Of a stretch of DNA of 64,000 bases, positions 8,007 to 17,291 are shown in pieces. The stretch comes from Photobacterium halotolerans DSM 18316 (GTDB lineage: Bacteria > Pseudomonadota > Gammaproteobacteria > Enterobacterales > Vibrionaceae), in the NCBI RefSeq assembly GCF_000425165.1, contig NZ_AULG01000012.1, positions 62,001-126,000 on the forward strand, written 5' to 3'. The position numbers were made by a program, and so were the translations under genes. Each line of letters starts with the position of its first letter. Position 1 is the first letter of the stretch. The notes under the pieces are model-generated. The model did no database searches and was not told where the DNA came from. It was given only the letters and a program-made list of their open reading frames with translations.

Positions 8007-9521
8007 ATGACAGCAGCAAATGAGATTCTGGATATTATCGTCGTAGGGGGTGGCATTAACGGTGCGGGTATTGCCGCTGATGCCGCAGGTCGCGGATTGA
8101 AAGTGGCATTGTTTGAAGCCGATGATTTTGCGTCGGCGACGTCGTCTGCCAGTTCAAAGCTGATCCACGGGGGTCTGCGCTATCTTGAGCATTACGAGTT
8201 TCGCCTGGTTGGCGAAGCCCTGGCAGAGCGGGAAGTCCTGCTGCGCAAGATCCCGCATATTGCCCGGCCAATGCGTTTTCGCCTGCCGCACCGGCCACAC
8301 CTGCGCCCTGCCTGGATGATCCGGGCCGGCTTGTTTTTGTATGATCACTTAGGAAAACGTACCACGCTGCCGGCCAGTGAAGGATTGCGCTTTGGCGCGG
8401 ATTCCGCCCTGGTGCCTGAAATTACCCGCGGTTTTGAATATTCAGACTGCTGGGTCGATGATGCCCGTCTGGTTATCTTAAATGCGATGGAAACCGCGGC
8501 CCGTGGCGGCGAAGTCCGAAACCGCTGCCGGGTTGAAAAGGCCGAACGCGACGGCGAGCTGTGGCAAGTGACTGTGCTCGATAGCCAGACCGGCGAGCGT
8601 TTCATCCGCCGCTCGCATGCGCTGGTAAACGCGGCCGGCCCTTGGGTGAAAACCTTCTATGACACCAGCCTGGATACCCCGTCGCCGCGCAATATTCGCC
8701 TGATCAAAGGCTCGCACATAGTGGTACCGCGCGTACACGACGAGCCTCAGGCCTACATTCTGCAGAACGAAGATAACCGCATCGTGTTTGTGATTCCGTA
8801 TCTGGACAGATTCTCCATTGTCGGCACCACAGATGTGGAATACCACGGCGATCCGCGTAAAGTGGCGATTGATGAAGACGAAATCCGCTACCTGCTCAAA
8901 GTGTACAACGATCACTTTAAGCATAAACTGCAACGTCAGGACGTGGTATGGACTTACTCTGGCGTCCGTCCGCTGTGTGATGATGAATCCGACTCACCGC
9001 AAGCCGTGACCCGTGATTACACCCTGGAGCTGGAACAGGAAGGCTCTCAGCCGCCCTTGCTGTCTGTGTTTGGCGGCAAGCTGACCACCTACCGCAAGCT
9101 GGCCGAATCGGCACTGCGCAAGCTGGCACCTTTCTTCCCGGACATGGGACCGGCCTGGACGGCGCAAGCCTGTCTGCCCGGGGGCGAAGCGGGTTTTGAC
9201 CGTGAGCGTCTCAGCGCGGATTTACGCCACCGTTTTAGCTGGATGAGCGCGTTTACCGCCGATCGGATGGCAACGAATTACGGGATCATGAGCTGGCAGA
9301 TACTGGAAGGTGTCAGCAGTGAAGCGGACATGGGGCAGCATTTTGGCGAAGGTTTCTATGCCAGAGAGCTGGATTATCTGATAAGCCGTGAGTTTGTTGT
9401 CAGCGCAGATGATGCCCTGTGGCGGCGCAGCAAACTGGGGCTGTATCTGAGTAGCGAGCAGCAACAGGCGGTGGCCGATTATATTGCCTCGCAACATGCC
9501 AAGGCGCACGCTGCAGCCTGA
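8007..9521 (+). CDS. glpD: Aerobic glycerol-3-phosphate dehydrogenase GlpD
   Basis: A 504-residue FAD-dependent, membrane-bound enzyme that oxidises sn-glycerol-3-phosphate to dihydroxyacetone phosphate and feeds quinones. The FAD-binding motif is VVGGGINGAGIAADAAGRG near residue 13, followed by the signature SSKLIHGGLRYLEHYEF; VVPRVH and GTTDVEY are family-typical. Length agrees with E. coli (501). I chose ATG 8007 (AGGTGA upstream) over a GTG three codons earlier at 7998. It is a single-gene unit with an upstream GlpR-type operator and its own terminator. Confidence 0.96.
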   Translation: MTAANEILDIIVVGGGINGAGIAADAAGRGLKVALFEADDFASATSSASSKLIHGGLRYLEHYEFRLVGEALAEREVLLRKIPHIARPMRFRLPHRPHLRPAWMIRAGLFLYDHLGKRTTLPASEGLRFGADSALVPEITRGFEYSDCWVDDARLVILNAMETAARGGEVRNRCRVEKAERDGELWQVTVLDSQTGERFIRRSHALVNAAGPWVKTFYDTSLDTPSPRNIRLIKGSHIVVPRVHDEPQAYILQNEDNRIVFVIPYLDRFSIVGTTDVEYHGDPRKVAIDEDEIRYLLKVYNDHFKHKLQRQDVVWTYSGVRPLCDDESDSPQAVTRDYTLELEQEGSQPPLLSVFGGKLTTYRKLAESALRKLAPFFPDMGPAWTAQACLPGGEAGFDRERLSADLRHRFSWMSAFTADRMATNYGIMSWQILEGVSSEADMGQHFGEGFYARELDYLISREFVVSADDALWRRSKLGLYLSSEQQQAVADYIASQHAKAHAAA

Positions 9522-9553
9522 TACTGTGTAATGACATACGGGAAATAAAGACC

Positions 9554-9578
9554 AAAGCGCCCACCGGGCGCTTTTTTT
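9554..9578 (+). terminator. glpD terminator
   Basis: A nine-bp perfect stem AAAGCGCCC / GGGCGCTTT with loop ACC runs into seven T residues. It lies between convergent genes glpD and the FliL-like gene; the opposite strand has only an interrupted T tract, so it acts mainly for glpD. Confidence 0.9.
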
Positions 9579-9585
9579 GTCGGTG

Positions 9586-9993
9586 TTACTGGTACAAATA
9601 TTTGGTAAATAACAGCTCAGTTAATAGCTTTTGGTTGGTCTCTGCAATCAAGAGGTCATTCACTTTGTCCAGGCATTGCTGGCGTATCGCTTCGCGCCCG
9701 GCCAGAGACTTGATCTTCACTTCCGGCTGTTCGCCAATGATTTGGATAATGGCATCGCGGATCAGCGGCGCATGGTGTTCAACCAGCGGGATATAGTCCG
9801 GATCGGAGACCATGAGATCGACCTGCAGGCGCAGATAACCCAGCTTTTTACCTTGGGTGATATAGTTAGTGGTGATATCCGGCGTCAGGGTGAAATAACT
9901 GTATTCAGGGGTCTTTGCCGGCGCAGATTGTGCCAGTGCAGGCTGAGTCAGGGTAATCAGCACCATCGCCAATGTCAGGAGTAGAGATTTCAT
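9586..9993 (-). CDS. FliL-like protein with signal peptide
   Basis: A 135-residue exported protein: a hydrophobic signal segment (MKSLLLTLAMVLITLTQPALAQ) is followed by a FliL-type domain (YFTLTPDITTNYIT, then LRLQVDLMV and a C-terminal regulatory-helix-like segment with a conserved IRDAIIQII). FliL proteins surround the flagellar stator, but no flagellar gene is near. In V. cholerae I recall a similar stray fliL-like gene beside ubiC. The start is uncertain between 9993 and 10005; neither has a strong ribosome site. Divergent from ubiC. Function outside the flagellar operon is unknown. Confidence 0.8.
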   Translation of the reverse strand: MKSLLLTLAMVLITLTQPALAQSAPAKTPEYSYFTLTPDITTNYITQGKKLGYLRLQVDLMVSDPDYIPLVEHHAPLIRDAIIQIIGEQPEVKIKSLAGREAIRQQCLDKVNDLLIAETNQKLLTELLFTKYLYQ

Positions 9994-10151
9994 CTTGCTA
10001 TCCATCTGTATCAGGGAAAAATCTGTTACCCAAGTGCCTACTTTGGTGAGGAATGATATTCCTGTCCGTGACGGCTTGCTACAATAGGGCATCATTCAGT
10101 GTTATCAATTGGCCACATTCTATCACCCTTTCTAGGAATTGAATTGGGAAG

Positions 10152-10763
10152 ATGTCGAAATTCAAGCAGATATATCAGTCCGCTCTGGACAATGCCGACT
10201 GGCAACTGACAGAAAACATACACCTCAATCAGCCGCAACTGCAAAGCTGGTTGCAGGAAAATGGCTCGCTGTCACGCCGTTTTGCCCGTTATTGTCATCA
10301 GTTCAGTGTGCTTCTGCTGACGCAGGAGCCGATCAAAGCCGGCAGTTTACAGCCTGATGAGCAGGCGATGCTGGGGACAGTGGATTGCCTGGAGCGTATC
10401 GTTCTTTTGCATGGCGACGGTGTGCCCTGGGTGTTTGGCCGCACGCTGATCCCTGTGCCGACCATGACGGGTGAGGAGCAGGACATCGCCCAGTTGGGAG
10501 AATCGCCGCTGGGATACCGGGTGTTTACCGATCAGAGCGCGCGCCGTGACGCCCTGCAGCTGGCCCGCCTGACTGTCAATAACGATACGTTATGGGCGCG
10601 TCGCTCCCGCCTGTGGGTAAAGGAAAAGCCGATGCTGGTGGCTGAGCTGTTTCTGGCACCCGCTCCGGTATATCGGGACAACAGCCCTAAAGTGGCACCA
10701 TTCAGCGGTAAATTATCAGCGGTATCAGGCAGCGAAAAAGCCGCCTATTACGAACAAAAATAG
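10152..10763 (+). CDS. ubiC: Chorismate pyruvate-lyase UbiC
   Basis: A 203-residue cytosolic enzyme that removes pyruvate from chorismate to give 4-hydroxybenzoate, the first committed step of ubiquinone synthesis. Family marks are LHGDGVPWVFGRTLIP (about 80-95), LGESPLGYRVFTD and WARRSRLWVKEKPMLVAELFL near 155, with the product-binding Arg and Glu. It is longer than the E. coli protein (165 residues), by an N-terminal segment and a Pro/Ser-rich C-terminus, as in other vibrios. It is followed 18 bp later by ubiA, so the two form an operon. Confidence 0.93.
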   Translation: MSKFKQIYQSALDNADWQLTENIHLNQPQLQSWLQENGSLSRRFARYCHQFSVLLLTQEPIKAGSLQPDEQAMLGTVDCLERIVLLHGDGVPWVFGRTLIPVPTMTGEEQDIAQLGESPLGYRVFTDQSARRDALQLARLTVNNDTLWARRSRLWVKEKPMLVAELFLAPAPVYRDNSPKVAPFSGKLSAVSGSEKAAYYEQK

Positions 10764-10781
10764 GAGAGTGAAGGTTTGGAG

Positions 10782-11633
10782 ATGACCAAGGCCAGGGCAT
10801 ACTGGCAGTTAGCGCGGATGGATCGCCCGATTGGCAGTTTGTTATTGATGTGGCCGACCCTGTGGGCATTATTTCTGGCCGCAGATGGCATGCCGGATAT
10901 CAGGGTACTGGTGGTGTTCGTGCTCGGGGTTTTTTCGATGCGGGCGGCGGGTTGTGTCATCAATGATTACGCAGACCGGCATTTTGACGGTCATGTGAAG
11001 CGTACCGCGCAGCGTCCTCTGCCTTCCGGTTTGATCAGCGAGCGCGAAGCGCTGGGTTTTTTTGCCGTGCTGTCGTTAGTGTCTTTCGCATTAGTGCTGA
11101 CCATGAATGTACTGACTATCCAGTTGTCTGTGGTCGGTCTGTTACTGGCGGCTGCTTATCCGTTTATGAAGCGCTACACCCACTTGCCGCAGCTGGTGCT
11201 GGGTATGGCCTTCGGCTGGGCCATTCCAATGGCGTATGCCGCGCAGTCCGGCGCTTTACCGCCTGTGGCCTGGATGCTGTTTGTCGCCAACATACTCTGG
11301 ACCATTGCCTATGATACCCAGTACGCCATGGTCGACAGGGATGATGATTTAAAAATCGGCATCAAATCCACCGCCATCCTGTTTGGCCGCAATGACAAGC
11401 GCATTATCGGCCTGTTGCAGCTGAGCACATTAGGGCTGCTGATTGCGGTGGGTACGCAGATGGGGCTGTCTCAGCTGTACTACTGGAGTCTGCTGGGTGC
11501 GGCGGCGCTGTTTGTCTATCAGCAGATGCTGATTCGCGGCAGGGAGCGTGAACCCTGTTTTAAGGCTTTTCTCAACAATAACTATGTCGGCATGCTGGTG
11601 TGGCTGGGTATGGCCGCTGGTTTAATGCTCTGA
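10782..11633 (+). CDS. ubiA: 4-hydroxybenzoate octaprenyltransferase UbiA
   Basis: A 283-residue polytopic membrane enzyme that prenylates 4-hydroxybenzoate. The two Asp-rich metal/diphosphate motifs are [20 protein letters not shown] near residue 68 and [20 protein letters not shown] near residue 183. About eight to nine membrane helices are visible. ATG 10782 was chosen over TTG 10776 because AAGG at 10771 is spaced properly only for the former. Second gene of ubiCA; a hairpin follows and plsB converges on it. Confidence 0.95.
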   Translation: MTKARAYWQLARMDRPIGSLLLMWPTLWALFLAADGMPDIRVLVVFVLGVFSMRAAGCVINDYADRHFDGHVKRTAQRPLPSGLISEREALGFFAVLSLVSFALVLTMNVLTIQLSVVGLLLAAAYPFMKRYTHLPQLVLGMAFGWAIPMAYAAQSGALPPVAWMLFVANILWTIAYDTQYAMVDRDDDLKIGIKSTAILFGRNDKRIIGLLQLSTLGLLIAVGTQMGLSQLYYWSLLGAAALFVYQQMLIRGREREPCFKAFLNNNYVGMLVWLGMAAGLML

Positions 11634-11657
11634 GCTGATGAGGTTGTTCCGGTTGTA

Positions 11658-11682
11658 AAACGCCCGCATCTTGCGGGCGTTT
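11658..11682. terminator. Shared terminator between ubiA and plsB
   Basis: AAACGCCCGC and GCGGGCGTTT form a ten-bp stem with loop ATCTT, located between convergent ubiA and plsB. T-rich sequence follows on the plus side (TTTGCTGTTTT); the minus side is less T-rich. Confidence 0.75.
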
Positions 11683-11701
11683 GCTGTTTTAAGCGACCGG
11701 A

Positions 11702-14158
11702 TTACCCGTCCGCTGAATCCGGCCCCGGCTCTTTTTTCTCTTCCCGGTTCATGACTGCCTGAATGGTCAGCTTCACTTCCGGCGACACCAGATCGGCCAG
11801 TAAATCGGCCAGAGTGGCGACCGGACGGGAGACCGCATGGTTGTCATGATTCAGGTAGCCTTCCTGACGCAGAGTCTTGACCATGGCAGAGAAGACACCT
11901 TTATCAAAGAATTCAGGCGCATTGATACCGTGAAGGCGGCTCAGGCGCTGTGCCATCATCTGGCTTTGCTGTTCCAGATCGCTCTTCATCAGCTGAGGTT
12001 CGCTGCGCAGCAGCGTCAGGGCAATGGCGTAGCGCTGCAAGGTTTCGGTAATGGTATTGCCCAGTAACTGCAGCGGCCCGATACGGACACTGTTGAGTGA
12101 CAATTCATTGCCGTCGCTCAGGATCAGCCGCTGGCGGATCAGCTCATCGATCAGGGCATCAACCGCTTCCGGTAAATCCGCCCAGTCAAAACGCAGGTAA
12201 AGCTCGGCCTTGAGAAACGGATACAGCAGGCTGATCTGACGATGCATTTCGGCCCGGCTCAGGCGCTGATGCGAGACGACTATGTGGGCAATCAGCGAAG
12301 GCAGTGCAAACAGGTGGATGATGTTATTGCGGTAATAGGTCATCAGCAGTGACTGCTGGCGATCCAGCGACACTATCTCTCCCAGGCTGTCACGCTCAAC
12401 CATGAACTTGTCCATGCTGATGGTATTCTCAACCAGCTCAGCCGCTGTGTCTGACGGCTGGGTACAGTCCGACGAGTAGGGCGTGTTATGGAGCAACTGC
12501 AGGTAACAGTCAATCTGTTGCTCCAGCTCTTCACGACTCAGGGCGCGCTGGCGGGAGGCCAGTAAGGCCAGCGCACAGAGGGTCAGACCGTTGGTCGCTG
12601 CCGCATCGTTGATGTGGGTCATCATCTTATCGGCCAGGCTGTTGACCACAGGGTTGAGCCATTGCGGGCGGGCAGGTTCAATCGGGTCGATATGCTGACG
12701 CCAGTCCGGCACCTGCTCGTTCAGGTACTGATTGAGCGGGATAGGTTCACCGAAGTTGACATAACCCTGGCCGAAATTGCGCAGTTTACGCAGGGTGCGC
12801 AGTACCTGGCCCAGGCTTTCTTTTTCTTTGCGCTTGCCACGCAGCTCTTTGGCGTAAGTGGCCACTTCCATCACGTGCTCGTAGCCAATATACACCGGCA
12901 CCAGAGTGACCGGGCGGTTGAGGCCGCGCAGCATGGCCTGAATGGTCATCGACAGCATGCCGGTTTTCGGCGCCAGTAAGCGACCGGTACGGGAGCGGCC
13001 GCCTTCACTGAAATATTCCACCGAGTAACCTTTGGCAAACAGCTCGCCGAGATATTCGCGAAATACCGTGGAATAGAGGCGGTTGCCTTTAAAGCTGCGG
13101 CGAATAAAGAACGCGCCGCCGCGGCGGAAAATCGGCCCGGCCGGGAAAAAGTTCAGGTTAATACCCGCGGCAATGTGCGGCGGCACCATGCCTTCCTGAT
13201 AGAGCACGTAAGACAGCAGCAGGTAATCCATGTGGCTTCGGTGGCAGGGGACATAGACAATTTCATGGCCGTCCTGCGCTAATTGGCGGACCCGCTGGGC
13301 ATTGCTGACATTGATCCCTTTATAAAGACGGTTCCACAGCCAGCTCAGGAAGCGGTCACCGTGACGCACCAGGCTGTAGGAAAAATCGGCTGCAATTTCT
13401 TCCATCATATCAATGGCTTCTTTGCGCACTTTTTCTAACGGCACATCGCGGCTTTCCGCTTCCTCGCGCACCACTTTTTCTATCGCTTTGGAAGCCAGCA
13501 GGCGGTTAAACAGTGCCTGACGCTGCGGCAGGCGAGGGCCGGCAGCCGCCAGCTTCTGGCGGGAGAAATGGATTTTAGCCACCCGGGCCAGCTTATTGGC
13601 AATGGCGTTGTCGGTTCCGTGCTTGTCGGCCATAAAGCGCAATGACATGGTCGGGCTGAGGCGGACCATACAATCCCGGCCCTGCGCCAACACGGCGAAG
13701 CATTTTTCCGGGCCGTTTAAGGCTTTCAGTATCGGTTTTTGCTCCCCTTCAGTGCCGGGTTTGCGGCCCCACAATACCGAAGCGGGCAGCAGATGAACAT
13801 CCAGTTGCGGATCCGCTTTATGGGCTGCCAGCAAATCGGTAAACAGGGTTAAGGATTTGGCCGGTAACTGGCCGTCACGGCCGAAAATGCTCGGGCTGTT
13901 GGCGACGAAGACATAGCGGGGAAACACCTGGCCATTGATCACGAGTGGTTCGAGCGGATCGGGCAGCCCGACGGCCCGGGTCGCCGCACTCAGGGTCAGC
14001 AGATCGGTCTGCGAGCCGAAAGGCAGGGTGTAGATAATAGGGCGGTCGAGATCCAGTTCCAGTTCAGAAACCGGATCGGACGGAATGGTACGGGTCTTAA
14101 CCAGTAAAGAAAGCGGCAAATTCAGAAGACTTTGCGAAAATTTCTGCCAACTTGACAT
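11702..14158 (-). CDS. plsB: Glycerol-3-phosphate 1-O-acyltransferase PlsB
   Basis: An 818-residue inner-membrane enzyme that makes lysophosphatidate from glycerol-3-phosphate and acyl-ACP/CoA, the first step of phospholipid synthesis. The acyltransferase boxes are in order: [16 protein letters not shown] (HX4D, about residue 305), [29 protein letters not shown] and [14 protein letters not shown]. Length fits the E. coli protein (807). The start [19 protein letters not shown] at 14158 aligns with the E. coli N-terminus; the frame extends upstream to 14239 without homology. Divergent from lexA, the usual order. Confidence 0.96.
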   Translation of the reverse strand: MSSWQKFSQSLLNLPLSLLVKTRTIPSDPVSELELDLDRPIIYTLPFGSQTDLLTLSAATRAVGLPDPLEPLVINGQVFPRYVFVANSPSIFGRDGQLPAKSLTLFTDLLAAHKADPQLDVHLLPASVLWGRKPGTEGEQKPILKALNGPEKCFAVLAQGRDCMVRLSPTMSLRFMADKHGTDNAIANKLARVAKIHFSRQKLAAAGPRLPQRQALFNRLLASKAIEKVVREEAESRDVPLEKVRKEAIDMMEEIAADFSYSLVRHGDRFLSWLWNRLYKGINVSNAQRVRQLAQDGHEIVYVPCHRSHMDYLLLSYVLYQEGMVPPHIAAGINLNFFPAGPIFRRGGAFFIRRSFKGNRLYSTVFREYLGELFAKGYSVEYFSEGGRSRTGRLLAPKTGMLSMTIQAMLRGLNRPVTLVPVYIGYEHVMEVATYAKELRGKRKEKESLGQVLRTLRKLRNFGQGYVNFGEPIPLNQYLNEQVPDWRQHIDPIEPARPQWLNPVVNSLADKMMTHINDAAATNGLTLCALALLASRQRALSREELEQQIDCYLQLLHNTPYSSDCTQPSDTAAELVENTISMDKFMVERDSLGEIVSLDRQQSLLMTYYRNNIIHLFALPSLIAHIVVSHQRLSRAEMHRQISLLYPFLKAELYLRFDWADLPEAVDALIDELIRQRLILSDGNELSLNSVRIGPLQLLGNTITETLQRYAIALTLLRSEPQLMKSDLEQQSQMMAQRLSRLHGINAPEFFDKGVFSAMVKTLRQEGYLNHDNHAVSRPVATLADLLADLVSPEVKLTIQAVMNREEKKEPGPDSADG

Positions 14159-14334
14159 GTTTATAACTAGCCTCGAAATCTTAATGCGTGGCAAGGATAG
14201 CAGAAAACACGCCGGGTATTGTTGCGAAAAATACGACACAGGATGGTAAAGAGTAAAATTTTGTTCCCTGGCGTTATAGCGGGGTCAGCCAAGCCCGCAT
14301 TTCATTGAATATAGTCTTTTCAAAACAATGAACA

Positions 14335-14350
14335 CTGGATATACTCACAG
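14335..14350 (+). promoter_or_regulatory. LexA (SOS) box 1, over lexA -10
   Basis: CTGGATATACTCACAG matches the CTG-N10-CAG LexA operator and is one base from the first E. coli lexA box. It contains TATACT (14340-14345), which fits a -10 hexamer with TTTTCA 17 bp upstream (14317-14322). LexA binding here would repress lexA itself. Confidence 0.9.
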
Positions 14351-14354
14351 TGAA

Positions 14355-14370
14355 CTGTATAAAAAGACAG
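14355..14370 (+). promoter_or_regulatory. LexA (SOS) box 2
   Basis: CTGTATAAAAAGACAG is a second CTG-N10-CAG operator, its start 20 bp after that of box 1 and ending 8 bp before the lexA ATG. Paired boxes of nearly the same spacing control E. coli lexA. Confidence 0.88.
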
Positions 14371-14378
14371 GGTATGTC

Positions 14379-14999
14379 ATGAAGCCGTTAACGCCACGCC
14401 AACAAGAAGTCTTTGATTTGATCAAAGCAAAAATTGAAGTAGCCGGCATGCCGCCGACCCGGGCGGAAATTGCCCGTGAACTGGGGTTCCGATCTGCCAA
14501 CGCGGCAGAGGAGCATTTAAAAGCGCTGGCTCGTAAGCAGGTGATTGAAATCGTACCGGGCGCATCACGCGGTATTCGCCTGCTGGTGAATGACGAGGAT
14601 ACGCAGGAACATGGTCTGCCGCTCATCGGGCGTGTTGCTGCCGGTGAGCCGATTCTGGCTCAGGAGCATGTTGAAACCCATTATGATGTCGACCCGTCAA
14701 TGTTTAAACCGCAGGCTGATTTTCTGCTGCGTGTGAATGGCATGAGCATGAAAGACATAGGGATTATGGACGGCGACTTGCTTGCAGTGCATAAAACCCA
14801 GGATGTCCGTAACGGCCAGGTGGTTGTTGCCCGTGTCGATGACGATGTGACGGTTAAGCGTCTTGAAAAGAAAGGGTCTCAGGTGTATTTGCATGCCGAA
14901 AACGAGGCGTTCGCACCGATTGTGGTGGATCTGACTCAGCAGCACCTGACCATTGAAGGTATTGCCGTGGGGGTTATCCGCAACGGCGACTGGGGCTGA
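14379..14999 (+). CDS. lexA: SOS repressor LexA
   Basis: A 206-residue repressor of DNA-damage genes that self-cleaves when RecA filaments form. The winged helix-turn-helix covers residues 1-70 ([25 protein letters not shown] region). The cleavage site is Ala88-Gly89 (RVAAGEP); the catalytic Ser123 is in NGMSMKD and Lys160 in VTVKRLE. The start at 14379 is taken by alignment with E. coli [15 protein letters not shown]; the frame is open upstream to 14328 but that would run through both operators. Autoregulated through the two boxes above. Confidence 0.97.
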   Translation: MKPLTPRQQEVFDLIKAKIEVAGMPPTRAEIARELGFRSANAAEEHLKALARKQVIEIVPGASRGIRLLVNDEDTQEHGLPLIGRVAAGEPILAQEHVETHYDVDPSMFKPQADFLLRVNGMSMKDIGIMDGDLLAVHKTQDVRNGQVVVARVDDDVTVKRLEKKGSQVYLHAENEAFAPIVVDLTQQHLTIEGIAVGVIRNGDWG

Positions 15000-15040
15000 G
15001 GCCTGATTGTGTGTAAAGAACCGACGAATTCTTTGCAATG

Positions 15041-15059
15041 GTTAATGATAGTCATTATC
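15041..15059 (+). promoter_or_regulatory. Fur box over the promoter of the LCMT-type methyltransferase
   Basis: GTTAATGATAGTCATTATC matches the 19-bp Fur consensus at 17 positions; in the 7-1-7 view (TGATAGT-C-ATTATCA, 15046-15060) it matches 13 of 14. It lies between and over a plausible promoter (TTGCAA at 15033-15038, 17-bp spacer, TATCAT at 15056-15061), 24 bp ahead of the ATG. Iron-dependent repression of the next gene is therefore likely. Confidence 0.78.
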
Positions 15060-15082
15060 ATCAAGGTATCACCTTGTAGACG

Positions 15083-15889
15083 ATGACGATAATGACTAAA
15101 TCTGCCCGCTATCATATTCCGGCTGCACTTCTGCAGCCGCTCTGGCTGCGTAGTCGCGAGAGTCTGGCTGACGGTGGCTTGATTTATGACCCCTTAGCCG
15201 CCGCAGCTTGCCAGCAATGTCATCTGGCTCCCGATTGCCTGGCCGGTAATGTCGATCAGCACCAGTTGCTGCACGCGACCCTGACCCTGCTGGTGGATCA
15301 GCGGGTACAGCATTTTCTGCGCCGTTTTCCTAACGGGCATGTCATCAATGTCGGAGCCGGGCTGGATACCCGTTTCTACCGGTTGGATAATGGCCGGTGC
15401 CGCTGGCTGGAGCTGGACTGCAATGAGAACCTGCTGTGGCGGCAAAAGTTGTTTCACGCCAGTGAACGGTATCGGATGCGGCCGGGCTCTGTGACGGATC
15501 TGAGCTGGTTATCCCAGTTGCCGACCTCATTTTCTTCACCTGTTATGCTGGTGTGTGATCAGGCTTTGCTGCAGATTTCTGCGCAGGAAGTGGCGAAATT
15601 TGTCCAGCGGATAGGTTGCCATTTCAATCAGCTGGAACTGTGTCTCGTGCTGGCTGGCGATCGCTGTGACAGCGGCCTGGGGCATAGATTAGGGACGCAG
15701 AACTATGCGCATGGTTTTGAAGATCCTGTCCGCCAGCTGCTGCAGTGGCTACCCTGGGCCGAGCACGTATCCAGCCACTCACCACTTACTGTGCCTTGTC
15801 CGCGCTGGCGCCCCTGGCAGCGTTGGTTGTCGCACTTGCCTTCGTTCGGTCACAGATTAACACCTGTGGTGTCGCACCTGCGTTTTTAA
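15083..15889 (+). CDS. LCMT-family class I SAM-dependent methyltransferase
   Basis: A 268-residue protein of the leucine carboxyl methyltransferase (PPM1/TcmP-like) type. The SAM motif VINVGAGLDTRFYRLD lies near residue 91, followed by an acidic strand end (WLELDCNENLLWRQKLF, about 115) and LVCDQALLQISAQEV near 155. A Cys-rich segment CQQCHLAPDCLAG (about 42-54) is uncommon in the family and could bind a metal. The start may be 15083 or 15092. The substrate is unknown. The gene stands alone after lexA with a strong Fur box, so it is probably iron-regulated. V. cholerae has, as I recall, a similar gene between lexA and dinF. Confidence 0.8.
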   Translation: MTIMTKSARYHIPAALLQPLWLRSRESLADGGLIYDPLAAAACQQCHLAPDCLAGNVDQHQLLHATLTLLVDQRVQHFLRRFPNGHVINVGAGLDTRFYRLDNGRCRWLELDCNENLLWRQKLFHASERYRMRPGSVTDLSWLSQLPTSFSSPVMLVCDQALLQISAQEVAKFVQRIGCHFNQLELCLVLAGDRCDSGLGHRLGTQNYAHGFEDPVRQLLQWLPWAEHVSSHSPLTVPCPRWRPWQRWLSHLPSFGHRLTPVVSHLRF

Positions 15890-16132
15890 GCCCGCCCTTT
15901 TCTCTTTCTGCCCGCTTATGTCTACCAGCGCCCATTTCTTGCGGGCGTTGACTATTTCTCACTCAAAATTTTGTTCATTCCGGCAAATCTGTCCTAAGTT
16001 AAATGTAAACAAGCTGTTATGGCTATTTTGCGCTGATTAGGGAATCCTGGCTGAGACAGGTGTTTGTTGTCTCCGGCGTGGGACGGTAACTGGCACTTGA
16101 CTGTCAGGGTGACTGAGGGAGGGATCCACAGA

Positions 16133-17278
16133 ATGATGCGGCGATTGTTTTATGGATTATTGGGCTTATTGAGTGTGCCCGCATGGGCAGAAACGCAGTC
16201 GATGCCGCTGAATATGACCCAGGGTGTTACCGGGGTCAGCCAGCAGGTCTATTCACTGCACATGACGATTTTTTATATCTGTGTCGCGATAGGTATCGTG
16301 GTATTCGGCGTGATGTTCTGGGCCATTATTCATCACAGAAAGTCACGGGGTGCGGTGGCGGCCTCCTTTCATGAAAGTACCCGGGTTGAACTGCTCTGGA
16401 CCCTGATCCCTTTTGTTATCCTGATCGTGATGGCCATTCCGGCGACCAAAACCCTGCTGGCGATGGAAGATACCTCGCAATCGGACATCACTATTCAGAT
16501 AACCGGCTCTCAGTGGAAATGGCATTACCGTTATTTCGGCGAAGAGGTTGAATTTTATTCCAACTTAGCCACCTCTCAGGCGCAAATTAACAATGAACGG
16601 CAAAAGCGCGATAACTACCTGCTGGAAGTGGATCACCCGCTGGTGGTGCCGGTCGGGCAGAAAATCCGTTTTCTGATGACCTCACAGGATGTGATTCATT
16701 CCTGGTGGGTACCCGCGTTTGCCGTCAAGAAAGACGCCAACCCCGGTTTCATCAACGAGGCCTGGACCAAGATTGATAAGCCGGGTATTTACCGCGGGCA
16801 ATGTGCTGAGCTGTGTGGCAAGGATCATGGCTTTATGCCGATTGTGGTGATTGCCAAGCCGCAGGCCGATTTTGAGGAATGGCTCCAGGTCACCAAAACC
16901 GCTCAGCGGGAGGCAAAAGCTGAAGAGCTGCGTTTGCTGGATATGCAAATGCCAATGGATGAGCTGATGGCGATGGGCGAGACCGTCTACAACACCCGTT
17001 GTGCTGTGTGCCACCAGGCCAATGGTCAGGGGTTGCCAGGGGCGTTTCCGGCACTGGCCGGTACAGGGGTTTCGGTTGATCCGGCTAAAAAGCTGGAACA
17101 CATCAGCATTGTGGTCCACGGACGTAACGGCACGGCAATGCAGGCGTTCGGCCCGCAGTTGAGCCTGAAGGAGCTGGCATCTGTGATTACCTATGAGCGT
17201 AATGCCTGGGGTAACAATACCGGTGATATGGTTCAGGCAGCAGAAGTACAGGCAATTCTTAAGGGCGAGCAGCTTTAG
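16133..17278 (+). CDS. coxB: Cytochrome c oxidase subunit II with fused cytochrome c domain
   Basis: A 381-residue subunit II of an aa3/caa3-type oxidase. A signal peptide (1-20) and two membrane helices (about 45-67 and 88-107) lead to the periplasmic CuA domain with DVIHSWWVPAF and the copper site QCAELCGKDHGFM. A C-terminal cytochrome c domain carries the heme-c motif CAVCH (about residue 289) and a distal Met region. ATG 16133 follows GAGGGAGGG; upstream in-frame codons lack a ribosome site. First gene of the cox cluster. The fused c domain means electrons can enter from a soluble cytochrome or quinol-cytochrome c complex directly. Confidence 0.96.
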   Translation: MMRRLFYGLLGLLSVPAWAETQSMPLNMTQGVTGVSQQVYSLHMTIFYICVAIGIVVFGVMFWAIIHHRKSRGAVAASFHESTRVELLWTLIPFVILIVMAIPATKTLLAMEDTSQSDITIQITGSQWKWHYRYFGEEVEFYSNLATSQAQINNERQKRDNYLLEVDHPLVVPVGQKIRFLMTSQDVIHSWWVPAFAVKKDANPGFINEAWTKIDKPGIYRGQCAELCGKDHGFMPIVVIAKPQADFEEWLQVTKTAQREAKAEELRLLDMQMPMDELMAMGETVYNTRCAVCHQANGQGLPGAFPALAGTGVSVDPAKKLEHISIVVHGRNGTAMQAFGPQLSLKELASVITYERNAWGNNTGDMVQAAEVQAILKGEQL

Positions 17279-17291
17279 GGAGTAACAGGGC

